From positions 881,957 through 945,956 of the forward strand of contig VFFE01008410.1 in NCBI GenBank assembly GCA_008921705.1: a DNA stretch of 64,000 nucleotides, written 5' to 3'. This document shows positions 1 through 11,664 of this stretch, piece by piece; within the stretch, counting starts at the first letter, position 1, and every line of letters starts with the position of its first letter. Position numbers and translations under genes: made by a program. The notes beneath the pieces are model-generated. The model saw only the letters and a list, made by a program, of their open reading frames with translations, was not told where the DNA came from and did no database searches. This DNA comes from Burhinus oedicnemus. Taxonomy: Eukaryota; Chordata; Aves; Charadriiformes; Burhinidae.

Positions 1-1050
1 GCTCCCATAAAAAAGTTTCCAAATGTGCACAAGCTTTGATGGATGCCACAAAAGCATGGGTTTTTTTTGCCTCACAAGGAATTAGAAAAGTTTCAAACAA
101 CATTCGTTAAATGGATAAATTGTAATTTAATCTTAATTCTTAAACAAAATGTATTGGCAAAAGAGCAAAGACTTTATCCTGCAAATTTTTCTACACGATG
201 CTTTGTTGCGGGATCTCTGTGTAGCTACAGTAGCTCACCAGCACAAAGCCATTTGCAGAATTGTGGTCTTTTCGCTGCTTTAAAAAAAGTGATCTTTTTA
301 CCCAATCTGTATTCAAGAGGTTTAGAGACTGAATGGCTCGATTTATCAATGGTAAGCATAAAGCAGAACAATTACCAAGCTATATCAAATCAGTCATGTG
401 TGAAGTTTGGCACCTCTTCTTTCCTGGTGTTCAGATAGAATTTTTGTAACACCAACTTTTTGCTGACATGTACCTCAAGAAAATACACATCTCAAGTTCT
501 TGTGTAATGAATGAATATGTCCATTACTCATACACATATTTTTTTAACCTTGCCTTTTACAATTCTATTTGAAGCTTGACTTGAAATAATACTTTCTGGG
601 AGAAAACTTTTTAGGGCATTTCCAGAGGTCATAAACATTAGATTTCAAATCATATCTATCCCAATAAATACTTTTACTTTCAATTATACCTGACAGTTAC
701 ATGGTAGACTAGTTGTCCTGTTTCCTAATTTCTAGAACAGAATTAAAATAACATTGGTCCTAGAATGGGTTGTGCGTTTTCCATGCTCTGGAGAAGAGAG
801 AATGGGCTTGAGCTAACTTCTGCACCTCCATAGCAGATATTAGGCGTTTGTAATCTTTCCTGTGTTTGAATGATATTTGACTATACTGTAACATTGTACA
901 TGCCTTTAGTGCCACAAATCACCGCAAACATTTCAGCAGAAGAAAAAAACCACCTCATTCTTTTTGTGCATATTCGTATTAGCCTAATGATGCCCGTACA
1001 AACATGATAAGGATAACAAAAGAATGCAGTCACAGCGCTGTCAAACTGCT
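1..1050. other. AT-rich unique DNA, no gene recognised
   Basis: This stretch has no repeat or gene that I recognise. A 131-codon open frame lies at 43-438 on the plus strand. Its predicted protein has no signal peptide, domain or compositional feature suggesting a real product, and no splice or promoter context supports it. I treat it as a chance frame. Confidence 0.6.
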
Positions 1051-1262
1051 TAATACCAGTGTCCATCTAGCTCCGTATCTACTTTCTGCCAGTAGCCAGT
1101 ATTTGATGCTTTGGGAAAGAGTGCAAGAAACACGGCAAGAGCAGAATGATCATTCTCCACCTACCAGCTTCTAGCCACCTTGCTGATTTAAAGTTTGCAT
1201 CCAACTAACTGTGTTAATAGCAACCAAAGGACCTCCCCTCTTGAACTTTTCTAATCCTCCAT
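1051..1262 (-). mobile_element. Ancient CR1 LINE 3' region relic (turtle/crocodile-like lineage)
   Basis: The plus strand reads as the reverse complement of the 3' part of an old CR1 lineage. It shows a degenerate 'gtccatctag..cagtat..ctgtctt' block near 1060-1085, then 'ccagtatttgatgctttggga' with 'gtgcaagaaa' behind it, then 'ttgcatccaacta', 'ttaatagc' and 'gaacttttctaatcc' up to 1260. These blocks occur in the same order as in the CR1 consensus common in turtles and crocodilians, as I recall it. Divergence looks high, so the insertion probably predates birds. No coding part is left. A RepeatMasker hit to an archosaur or testudine CR1 would confirm it. A different family such as a SINE sharing the CR1 tail is the main alternative. 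Confidence 0.65.
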
Positions 1263-4115
1263 CTAGTGTCAGGACTCTTCAGGCCAGCAGCTCCGTGCCT
1301 CTGATTTGAGAAAATAAAAAAAAGAAATTAAAATCTTTTTCTCCAGAAGTTCATATTTTATACTCATAATCAGAATCTATAGTATATACATGTTTTTATA
1401 TATTTCCTAAATAAAACTTTAAATCACAGCACCAAAGCAATCTGATCCAGCCTTTTACTGGTGCAGGTCACACCAGTCTTGTGTGCTCATAGTCCGGCTG
1501 CTTTGAATTGCAGTCTGGTGGCACAGTGCAAACTCACCTTCAGTGCTGGTGCTGAACAGTGACTGGAAGAATATGAATCACGACCACCCCCTGTGCCATC
1601 TTTGCTGGAGGGAAGAAAGCAATAACTTTAAGAGAAGAGACTGGATTAAATAGCTAGGAAGTGCCATGCCTTAAACTACCGCAGCAAGAGCTGCCAAAGC
1701 TCACCTATCCTTTCTACTGCTGAGAAATGTAGTTAAAACAGCTGCTATTAGCTCTGGTTTGATGAGGTAACAAGATTATTATGAACACAGGTGAGATAGC
1801 ATGAGATTTTTCCTTTTACAGAAAATAGCAAGATTTTCTATGTGAGTTCCAGAATTCATTATTCTTTTTGATACAGGAACAAAAAGTACTATGCTTAAAT
1901 GAACGAAAAATGGAGTATGTGTTTCCACGTGAGGTACTTGTTATTCACAATGTCAGGTGGATGCCATCCTCATCAGGCTGCAGAAAAGCAGAGGGGAGAA
2001 TGGTGTGCAGCTGCATGGTTAAAACCATGTTATAGATGCAAGAGTACATTCTGAACTAGGCAGTGCTAGTAAGGAGGTTAAATTTTCCCAAAGTCAGGAC
2101 AAGAAATTTTGCAGAGCTTCTGCTTTTGGAACTTGCTTCTTACTTTATATGGACACTTCCAGTTGTCTCAATAGTGCCTTCCTCCAATACTTTCTGAAGT
2201 GTGGACATATACAGGAGTCTAGGGCATTTCTTCAGAAATGTAAAGAAAGTAAACCTCTCCTAGAGGTAAACGTAGTAAACCACTCAGTTTTGCTGTGAGC
2301 ACCACTCCAGAGCTTTTGGGAAAGACCATTCCCAAGGAAAAAGATAAGAAGCAGTGGTCAGCCTGTGCTCTGCCTGCTACCTGCCACGCACACGTAGCAC
2401 AAGCCATGCAAAGAGATAAGGCTGATAACATGTCTGTAAATTGTCCGTTTATATAACATCACAGAGAAATCACACCATGCTTAGCTAGAATGCATAAGAA
2501 TTCTCCAGGATCCTTTTGTGTAGGCCTGACTTTCACCTCCACTGCAGCTGGATGCTGGTGTGAAAGCACAACCACTGCATTTGGGGCTTTCTACAAGTGA
2601 AGAATGGTCAGGACAGCTTTGCCTGAAAACCCAGGTGCAGGCATTAGATAATATGTTATATGTTATCACTTGATTTTAAGTTGCTGTAATATTGCTGATG
2701 AAAAGGTTATGCATAAATGGTAATTCACAATGTCTGTCATCATCAGCTGGAACAAAAAAAAAAAATTCTCTCTGTTGCTATAGCTTCTACACAATGATTA
2801 ACAGAGTGACAGCTTTAAAAAATGTTCCTGTTAGACTTGGAATGAAAGAACTGCAGTATAATCTGCATTTTACTGTATAGGAAAGAATAGAATATACTGT
2901 AATATCAGAGTTAGGAAAAGCCAGACTGGAAAGCTTGTGTAGGGCATTAAACACAAGAATGAATTTTGGATAGCATTATGCCTTCTTAATGGTCCAAAAC
3001 ATGCAGAACGTGTTGGACTGACTTTTAATAAAGAAGTGATACTTCTATTATACTATTTCATTTATTCAAAGCTGGAAAATATTAAACATTAAAATATAAA
3101 TAGATTTGAGAAACAAGCAAATAATTTTCATTGAATTAAAGGAAGTACTTGTAAACACTTTAGAAAAAAAAGTGAAGAAGCAATGTTTGAATGCAAAAAC
3201 CACAATGAGCAACATTAAGTGGTCAGGGATCTGATCTTTGGCTTCTCTTTGAATGTTTGTGGTGAAGCAAAGAACCTGGGAAGCCAAGATAACTAACCAT
3301 CTGAAGATTTCCCAGAAGATGTCTAAGTGTTGGAGATTTAAAAATTCATCACAGCAAGGTAATCTTCGCAGCAGAAAAATTGCTCACGCTGAGACAATCT
3401 GCAATATCCAAAGGAGAGTCCTTACCTCTGCGCTGTCTGCAAGCAAGAACAGTCAACTATTTCTAGACAATTAGGAAGACACGTTAACCATATTAGCCTC
3501 TAAAGTGCAGCCCGTTAGCAAGCAAGGGCACTACTTCAGAGTCTTGATTGGCTTTGAGAGCCTCCATCTGAACATCTCCAGCTATAGGAATCCAAAGAAA
3601 GTCACTGGTAGGTCTGTGACTTTGTTGCTGTCTTTTAAGTCTGTGCTAAGTGACACAGAAGGTTGGTAACATCATCTTGGAAAGCTGGTTACCAATCTAA
3701 CCAGTGCAGGAAAAGCAGCATTTTGTAGACTTTGTTTTATGTCTATACATAAACTCCTCACCTGACAGTTCCAAGCTGAAGAAAGGAATGCATCTTTTGA
3801 GTGCCATTTGCTCTTGTGTGATTTTTTCCTGAGAACCACAGGCAGCTGAGTAGTATTTTTTCTGCTAAGTGCCATAGTTATCAGAAGAGTTCACATCAAG
3901 TTGCTATTGCTTTTTATGTATAGTGGTACATAGATAATGTCCCAAAATTCAGGTAATCCACCGAGGGTTAAAATTTGGGTGGAAGTATAGGCTACAAAAG
4001 ATTACAAAAACAACCATTATCTGAATAATTTCAAACAAAACAAAATGGCTGCATTGAGTTTATTTTGAGGGTGAAGAAAATGGGAGGAGCAGCCACTCTT
4101 TCCAGAAGCAGAACC
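1263..4115. other. AT-rich unique DNA, no gene recognised
   Basis: No repeat family or coding exon is recognisable. Open frames are at most about 75 codons on either strand and overlap one another in different frames, as expected by chance. Short A- and T-runs are present, for example A-rich near 1315 and 2755. Confidence 0.55.
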
Positions 4116-4129
4116 TTTTTTTTTTTTTT
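4116..4129. repeat. poly(T) tract, 14 bp
   Basis: An uninterrupted run of 14 T on the plus strand. No recognisable retroposed body lies on either side, so it is annotated only as a homopolymer. Confidence 0.9.
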
Positions 4130-7100
4130 ACTGCTTTTGCATTGGAAAAAAACCCCAATTAACTGCTTGCAGTTGTTCTGAAAAAACAGTCTCTTTATGC
4201 GTCAAGAAGCATGCACTAAAACAGAGTTAAGTTTTCAAGTTTAGAAATTAATCTTTTCAAAATCATGTTTAATTGTACTAACGTTTTGCCTGACCTCCAG
4301 AGTCTACCCACTTCCCTAGGCCTGTTCAATATCTTGCCCTATTTTGGCAGGACTGGGATTTGTTTACTTTGTAGCTCCTTTTGTTCACACAGGGCTTTGA
4401 TTTCATAGGGTTTTTATTTGAAGTGAAGATGTTGTCTGCGTGGAGTGATTTTTATATTCTGGGTAGTTCCGCACTTTTAAAATGTTTGTTGGTAAAGGTT
4501 GGTTTCATGTTGTTTTGTTTCTGGATCAGTTAGCCCCTCATTTATCTTTTCTTCAAGAATCTCCACTGATTTTTGTAGCTTGCTGTGTTTTCATGAGGAT
4601 GTAGCAATGAATTTTATGTTTGGTTACCTTTGATATACTTGGCCAGATTTTTATTTTGTGCCTTTATAAATTTGGAATGATTTCTTTGACTCAATGGAGT
4701 CAAATATTTCAGCTTATGACAGTCTTACTGAGATCAGAATCTGACCAACTGTGTCTTCCATGATCAGGATTTAGAGCCATTTGACCAAGGGAGAGGACAA
4801 AAGAAACAATCACATCATTAATAATAAATAGGCTTAATCACAGTAAGGACTATTCCATTAAGGAACTCCATAGAAATGAGAATCATATAGCAGCCAAGGA
4901 AATTACAAAAACTTAAAGCATGCCCTGATTAGGTATGAATGGCGGTCCCAGTATCTCTTTCCACTATGACTGGTTATTAGTAAGAAAGTGGAATTTTTTT
5001 TCCTGTCTAGATTCCCCATTGAATGTTTAAGGCCACAAATGAGCTAAGGCTCAGTTGATTTAATTCAATGCACATTGTTGTATTAACATCATGTAAGTCT
5101 AAAAGGTTTAACTCCTATCTCTTGGGGGATCACGAGTTTCTCCCCTTCTGTTATCAATATGGAAGAGTGCACACACACCTGCATGAGCATGCTGAATAGC
5201 ATGACTTCACAGATGACACAACAGTTACTGGTGAAGTCAGAGCTGTCAGCATTTTCCTTTTCCCTTCTGATTTCTCCATGACAAGCACAGAAACATCATG
5301 CTGAATTTCTAAACAAAAGGATCAAAGCACAACATTCAGGAATTTGGTGGCAGATTTGCTTGGCATAACCAAAGAGCGATACTGTTCTGGAGGGAGAGTG
5401 CTCTGAAAACTGTTGAGTTGGACTTTTGATTTGTGCTCTGTGTTCAGTCCTGACACATTATTTGGGGATCTGCTTGTGTGCAGTTTAGCTAGGAGCAGTG
5501 GAGGAAAGTTTTAAATCAAATCAATGGTAGAATCTAAATTAAGTCTGGGTTTTGGCTAGATTCCTTTATGTAGTCTGTTACAAAGCAAGTCTTTGCAACC
5601 ATGTGGTGAGCATTTGAGTATTCAAGGTTATGACTCACCAGGCTTGGCAAATAATGTGCAATCTAAGCAATAATTGGCATTTTAGAGGGAAAGACAGGAA
5701 AACTTCGTTCCTCCAATCTTCTCCCCTTTTATCCACTGAATGCCATTTTATAGATGTAAGTGCTTTTCAGAATTTAGGCAGACTGAAGTTTAAATAAGGT
5801 CAGCTTGTTCAGCTTTCCCCCTTAAATTCCTGGCAATACTTTGTACTGCTAGAGGCACAATGAAGGGCCTTATTATTCCCTTGACAGGTAATTTTCATGC
5901 AAAGGACTGGAAATTATGAGTTTGTACTAATGTCTTCTCTCATTTCTCCCTTGGAGAATTTTCCTCCCATAAAATAGGCTAAGAATTCAGCATTTTATAT
6001 ACACAAATCGTCATGATCTGGAGACGTGAAGGTCATGAGCATAGAATAAGGTCCCTTATAGTACAACTGTTACCCACCTCCACTTCTTCACTTAGTTGAT
6101 ATCTTTTGTAGTGGCTGCCCTAATGCTATTCCTAAAAGCCACTACAAATATGGAGAGTGAAAAATGGGAGTGATACTCTGTTCTACTACAGAGAAAAGAT
6201 GAGGGAATCTCTAGAGCACTTAACTCCCTAACACGCTTTGAAAATACTTTCCATTTCCTGAGGCAAGTCCCTTTCATGCTCACTAGATGCAGCTCCTTCC
6301 TGAGGATGTGGGTGCGTCAGGGGTTCATACTAGGCTAAGCTGCCTGCACTTTACATAGCTTCATCAGTGGGTTGCGACATTGCATTAACCTACATATTCT
6401 CACAGTGACCCCGCGTGTGTTTTTTGCCCTCTCTTAAATGAAAGAAAATATTCAGCTACCATTTGTTTTATGGTTGATGTGCAGAGACAGTTCTTTGAGT
6501 AAAGGAGAAAGAACACTTGTGATCAGTATGTGGGCTGCAGATACATCTTAGTTATCATTTGTATTTTCAAATTACACTAATTTTTCACTAGCTTCGCTCT
6601 TCAGTTGTGAACATGTACAACTGTCATGTATGAATGACACTATAGATACATACATCAGGATTTCATCAAATATAAAGATCATATGAATTCCATAATGCTG
6701 TTATTTAGGCTGTGCTTTGTCAACTCATTGTGTTTGCAATAGAAAAAATGTGTTACTTTCAGCTTCAATATAAAATTACCCAATATTTAAATTCCTTAAA
6801 ACATGTACTTTTATAAAATTATTCAGAGTAAGTAAGTAATTTCTCAATCGGCATGTTAATTAAGCTGTCACTTAAGGAGTATGCTAAAACTCTTCTTAAG
6901 ACCTTTCCTACAAATGCTGTTGAGGAGGACACGTTTTGCAAAATATATGAATGATCTCAGCTTATAGTTACACTTTAGACATCCTGAGAAAGAAAAATTC
7001 CAGCTACTTAATTGTCAGAAGCCAAGGTTTAAGAAGATTTTAGAGACAGAAACATCAGCAATTGAGGCAAGGGAACATCCCTTTAGAGCTGTTGAAGATC

Positions 7101-7812
7101 TGTCCGTGGGCATTGAGTACGTTCACTGGAAATGCTGACTTAACCTCTCTGGAAAACTGAATTTGAGAGAGAGCAGAATCTAAACTACTGCTTCTAGTCT
7201 CGCATGTTTTCTGAAAGCACATATTGCCTTCCCTAGTATCTATGGGGAACTGGAATGTTGTCTTACTAAGTGCATACTGTGTACGGGTAGGGAAAGCAGC
7301 CACCCTTAATTTCTAAAGTAGTTTAAATACCATTGTGCTTTTAAAAAATGTAAAAATTGAATTAAATTGAAAAAAATGTTCCTAAAGTTGCCGTAATTTT
7401 ATGCTCAGATGTTCTTCTCTTTCCATGTGCACATGCACAGGTTCCAGAGCATTACAAGCAGGCAGGGCTACAAAATACCAGAAGCTGTGTCCCTCAAAGC
7501 AGACATTTTTCCTACTGTCCTGTCATCAGTTTTCTGGAGGTGATGCAGGCTCATTAAACCACTGAGATTGAAAAAAGTAGATAAATAAGTACAAGTGTAA
7601 TCCAGCAACACTCCTTTGACAGCAACCCTACAGATACAGTGCCAGAAAACAAATGGAATCAATCATTAATTACAGGGTTTTTTGGACTTAATGGAATCTG
7701 GAAACAATGCTAGGGTGGATGGGGCATAGTAAGTGGTGATGAATGTCAGGATAATGGGAAAAATTTAGCTTTCAGACATATCTTCTCCACATTAACTCTG
7801 ATTTCTCTCTAG
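4130..7812. other. AT-rich unique DNA, no gene recognised
   Basis: No repeat, RNA gene or exon can be supported. The longest open frame is about 82 codons (7055-7303, minus) and lacks recognisable features. Confidence 0.55.
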
Positions 7813-7995
7813 ATCATACAAAGAGGACAATTGCTGGGACTACAGGATGTGCCCAACTCTCATAAATCAACATACTGCCTATTACGCTATTGGAGTTTTG
7901 CTGATTTAGATGAAGAGCCGATCTACTCCAATATTAGCTGTGCATCCTTAAGAGCAAAGTTTTGCCAAGAAGGAGCTGAAGCTAGAACTTTCTAA
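7813..7995 (+). other. Weak candidate terminal exon (60 codons plus stop)
   Basis: A pyrimidine-rich tract ending TTTCTCTCTAG at 7812 resembles a 3' splice acceptor. It is followed at once by a 60-codon open frame starting Ile-Ile-Gln-Arg and ending at TAA 7993-7995. The peptide has mixed composition, with an acidic DLDEEP stretch around residues 31-36, and matches no family I recognise. No donor-side partner exon, start codon or polyadenylation context can be tied to it. Open frames this long are common by chance, so it is listed only as a site to test against RNA-seq. Confidence 0.12.
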
Positions 7996-9966
7996 AAACC
8001 GGTAAAGTGTGTATGAATCAGTTGAGAAGGACATGAGGCTAGAATCATTCAAAGTGTTCACAGACCAGAAGGCTGTACTGAAGGAAGATCTTACAAGCTG
8101 TATTGATGTACCTTTCTTTTCTGGGTAGAGATTAATATCACTGTATTTATCTCATAAAGCCATAAATGATTTTGAGTCTTGGCTGTGCTAAAAAAAAATT
8201 CAACTGTCCCTTTTCTTGTACAAAACCATTTGAAATGGTAATGGAAAGAATCGCTCTAATTAGTGGTCTGTTGGATCAAAAGGTGAGATGAGCTAAAGAT
8301 ACATACAAATTACTAATTGCTGGTATGCAGAATAGTGTTGTAAACAGCATTTTTAAAGATAGAATTGGAGCATCATAGATTCATTTTTATGACTGACAGT
8401 TGTTCGTTATGATTTCTAATAACTTCAAATACACTTCCTTTTAACCTATAGTTGATTTTTTTTTTTCCCAGAAATTGCTATGGCAATCCTACCTAAAGTA
8501 ACTACAGAAGAGAATTAGTACTAAGGACTCATTTATTCAGATCCTCAGCCTCTTACCTATGTTGGTGGAGGTATGTCCACCCATTTGTGGGATCTTTCAT
8601 TTCTAGGGGAAATAATGCCATTTCAGCATTATATGTTCTCAAGAGAGAGAAATGAGAGTCGGAAAGAAAGAATACCAATTTATTCCTTTGCAATGAAGTC
8701 CTTGGTATAATCACTTGGGAAAATGTTAGTTTAAGCCAGGTGTGTTAAAGGTGTCTGTTAGGCAAAAGTCCTTATATGTTATTCTCCCAGTACTTAAATG
8801 CTTGATGAAAGCTTTGTTATCTCAGCCCTTGTAAATGACACACAGATGCTATCAGGCATACCCTCAATGCTCATGCAAGTGGAGGAATTAGAGATAATCC
8901 CTGATGTGATTTACCATTAATTCATTCAGGATTTTGGAAATGAGGTTAAATTCATTGAATTTCCACCTGAGCTGAATTACATGCAAAGAAAGAATGCTGT
9001 GTGGTGGCCTGTGGAATGGTAAACTTAAATGGCTGGAACACACACATATGTATCAAGGAAGCAGTTATGTACCGGAGCTGTTATAATGTGCTATTTATGC
9101 TAACAGAACGGTATGCATTTTATTTAAAAATCTTTAAACAAATGCAGTTACCTAAAAAGAAATTGTGCCTCACTTGCATCTTAATGAAGGACAACTGAAA
9201 TCTCTAGCTTCTGAATTTCTGTTTAATTGATGGGTATCTGGATGATTAGCTTTCAGAGATACAGAACAGTTGTTACGATTCTGATTGCTTCTAGGCAGAG
9301 GATGCATGATCTTCAGGTTCTGTTTAATGAATGTAGAAAAGTACATTGCTTAAAGCCTCCATAACTAAATAAAGGCTGGAGTGCCTGTGCTATTTGTTTA
9401 AGAAGGAATAATTATGCCAATTTCTTCCTGTAGAGCTTCTTAAAAACCACTCTTTGGCAATTTATTGTTTAGAAAGCTAAAGAGCAATTTTATGAATTTA
9501 GAATATTCTTCCAGAGAACTGCTGCTCCTAACTTACTTTGTTTTTCTCTAGGTAAAAATGTTTGCATTATCATTAGTTTCATCTCCCTTTATCAGAGAAA
9601 GAAAATGTGTTTTCTAACCTTACAGGTGATAAACTGACTATTTCAATCTTTGTGTTCTGTGGTTCTTCAGCTACAGCTACAGTGGGATGCTGGTTTTGGT
9701 TGCTGAGAAGGGAAAGTAATAAAAAATTTAATGCTATCCTTCTTTTCCTCATTGCCTAAGTCAGTTTAAAAACTGTAAGAAGGTGACTCTGGCTAATGGC
9801 AACTAACATGGCCTCTGTTGATGCATGATTGCCTACCAACCTCCTTCTAGCATACCTCTGACTGCTGTTTCCAGAGGCTGGACAGGGGAACTGATACCCT
9901 AAAGCATGTACTAAAGCATGTGTGCTGCATGATTTTCCCAGTTGGAGTGCAGAATGCTACTGCTTC
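7996..9966. other. AT-rich unique DNA, no gene recognised
   Basis: No feature seen beyond short homopolymer runs, for example the T-run at about 8457-8466. Confidence 0.55.
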
Positions 9967-10058
9967 TTTTTTCCCCTTTTCCCCTTTTCCCCTTTTTTTT
10001 CCCCTTTTCCCCTTTTCCCCTTTTCCCCTTTTCCCCTTTTCCCCTTTTCCCCTTTTCC
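9967..10058. repeat. (CCCCTTTT)n 8-bp tandem repeat
   Basis: About 90 bp made of CCCCTTTT units, interrupted by one longer T-run at about 9993-10000. On the minus strand this is (GGGGAAAA)n, with about ten G4 runs each separated by four A, a pattern that can form G-quadruplexes. The minus-strand open frame across it (9911-10099) encodes only a repetitive Gly-Lys-Arg-Glu tract that follows from the repeat, so no protein is called. Such arrays are often length-polymorphic. Confidence 0.95.
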
Positions 10059-10659
10059 TCCACTAAGTAGTTGAAATGTAAATCTGCATTTTGAGACATT
10101 TAAAGTAACACTTAGGACTCATCACTTTGTATTCTTCAAAACTTAGTATTTTCTTCAGTTCCACTGAATGGGATCTGAAGGGTGGCAGTCTTGATATGCT
10201 GAATGTCAGAGAGGAGTAATTTCTTATGGTGAACCCTTGTTGCGGTCTTACGAGGTAGAGAAAGTGGTTCCTGCATGCTTCAAACTCTGGTATTGTAATA
10301 ACAAACTAACTTCTCCGCAGATGAAAGAAAATTTGTAATGTTACCATAAAAAACTTGTTTAAATAACTAGTTTTCTGGTGGAACATACATTTCTGATGAG
10401 GACAAATAGGTCTATACTGGTCTATAGGTTAACAAACAGCTATAAATATGAAAAATGGAATTGGCAGGAGAGAATGAAAACTGACAGGAAATTCTTACTT
10501 CTGATGTTGATTTTTGTAACCAGGAATCAAAACTTAAAGGAAGGTTCAAAACACTTGCAAGCCACAGGGGGAAAGAAAGTTTTAACAAGGATGTAAACTT
10601 TTATAATATAGGATTTAACCAAATTCTAGCATAAATTAGGAAGAACAGATTAGTGGGTT
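10059..10659. other. Unique DNA, no gene recognised
   Basis: No repeat or exon is recognised. A 72-codon open frame at 10378-10596 (plus) has no supporting features. Confidence 0.5.
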
Positions 10660-10747
10660 TCTTGTTCCTTCTGGTGAGGCATCTGCTGTTGAAAAGGCAG
10701 GCTATTGGGTTAGACAGACCTCAAAACTACCCTGAGGACAAGTCTTA
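10660..10747 (+). mobile_element. Ancient CR1 3' end fragment
   Basis: The plus strand carries the order 'cttgttcctt..gaggcatctgctg..ggcaggctattgggttagacagacct' and then a degenerate tail. This matches the 3' end of the old CR1 lineage in sense orientation, where a 'gcatctgctgctg..ggctactgggctagatggacct' block precedes the tail. It is the sense-strand counterpart of the minus-strand relic at 1051-1262. About 90 bp remain and no coding sequence. The call rests on one well-preserved block, so a related SINE with the same tail is possible. Confidence 0.55.
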
Positions 10748-11436
10748 CATCATTAAGAATGTTCTTGAAATAAACAGATTAGGATGGAAAAAAAAACCAA
10801 CCAAACAACCAAACCACAAACTGGGCAAAGAAATCAGATGTGGGAAAAGTTTCCTTGCTTTGCACTGAAATCTTTTTATGTCAGTCTGGGAGAGTGGTAA
10901 CTTTAACTTCATATACAGGTTGCAAAGCCCCAAAGGAATCTGAACTTGCTGGACTATCTGATCCTTGAAGTTAATCTCTAAAAAAATCACTAATAAATGC
11001 AGATAAAGACCAACAGGAAGACAGAACAATCTTCTGGCTTTGCGTCTGCTTTCCAGATTTTGTTTTTTGTTGCTGTCTCACAGCTCTCTGTGGTATCTCA
11101 GTCCTGGGGTTTAGCCTGAGGCTCATTTGGCAGAAGGAAGCCTAACCCAATCTCCTGTCATATTACTCTTTGAGCAAAAGCAGAGTTAAATTCCATATGT
11201 ATATATTTTAACAACGTTTTTCTGTCCTGAGGAGGAGAAATGTGCCTGGGTGGCTGTGCCTGTGTTCTGATCACTGAAGATCTTTTTCGAAAGAAAGGTA
11301 CTAAGAGGGAAGGATTGGTTTGTGATTGAAGTCTAAGCACAGGGCAGTGGATCTTGCATCAGCCCATGGTTCTGTAATACATTTACTGCTTAGGCTTAGG
11401 AAAACCGTTACAGTTTCTAAGCTGTCTGCACCTCAA
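10748..11436. other. Unique DNA, no gene recognised
   Basis: No supported feature. The 94-codon minus-strand frame at 10745-11029 has a hydrophobic start, but nothing else supports it as a gene. Confidence 0.5.
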
Positions 11437-11464
11437 GACACACACACACAGACACACACACAAA
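11437..11464. repeat. Interrupted (CA)n microsatellite
   Basis: Two short CA runs are split by a single CAGA interruption. This is an ordinary dinucleotide microsatellite. Confidence 0.85.
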
Positions 11465-11639
11465 CAAAAGGCTCGGGGAAGGAAACAATTTCTTTTCTAC
11501 CTGCTCTTTTATCCATCTTTCACAGATAGTCTGAGTTAGGGTCTGTCTCTTTCAAGTGTCTGCACAGTACCTAGCAAAGCAGCCACTGGGATTGCTCAGT
11601 TCTGTTTTATACCTGGAAATAATGTAAATCCCAAATATT

Positions 11640-11660
11640 AAAAAAAAAAGGGGGGGGGGA
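11640..11660. repeat. A-run joined to G-run
   Basis: About ten A are followed directly by about ten G and then a G-rich purine stretch (AGTGGAGGG). It is purely a low-complexity purine tract. The homopolymer lengths are prone to sequencing error. Confidence 0.85.
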
Positions 11661-11664
11661 GTGG

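Noticed and set aside
43..438. 131-codon plus-strand open frame
   Set aside because: No recognisable domain, signal or promoter context. The length is within chance expectation for one of six frames over 64 kb.
9967..10058. CRISPR-like array
   Set aside because: The 8-bp units are contiguous without spacers and the context is vertebrate.
9911..10099. Lys/Gly/Arg/Glu repeat protein on the minus strand
   Set aside because: It is a direct translation of the 8-bp microsatellite, with no non-repetitive domain.
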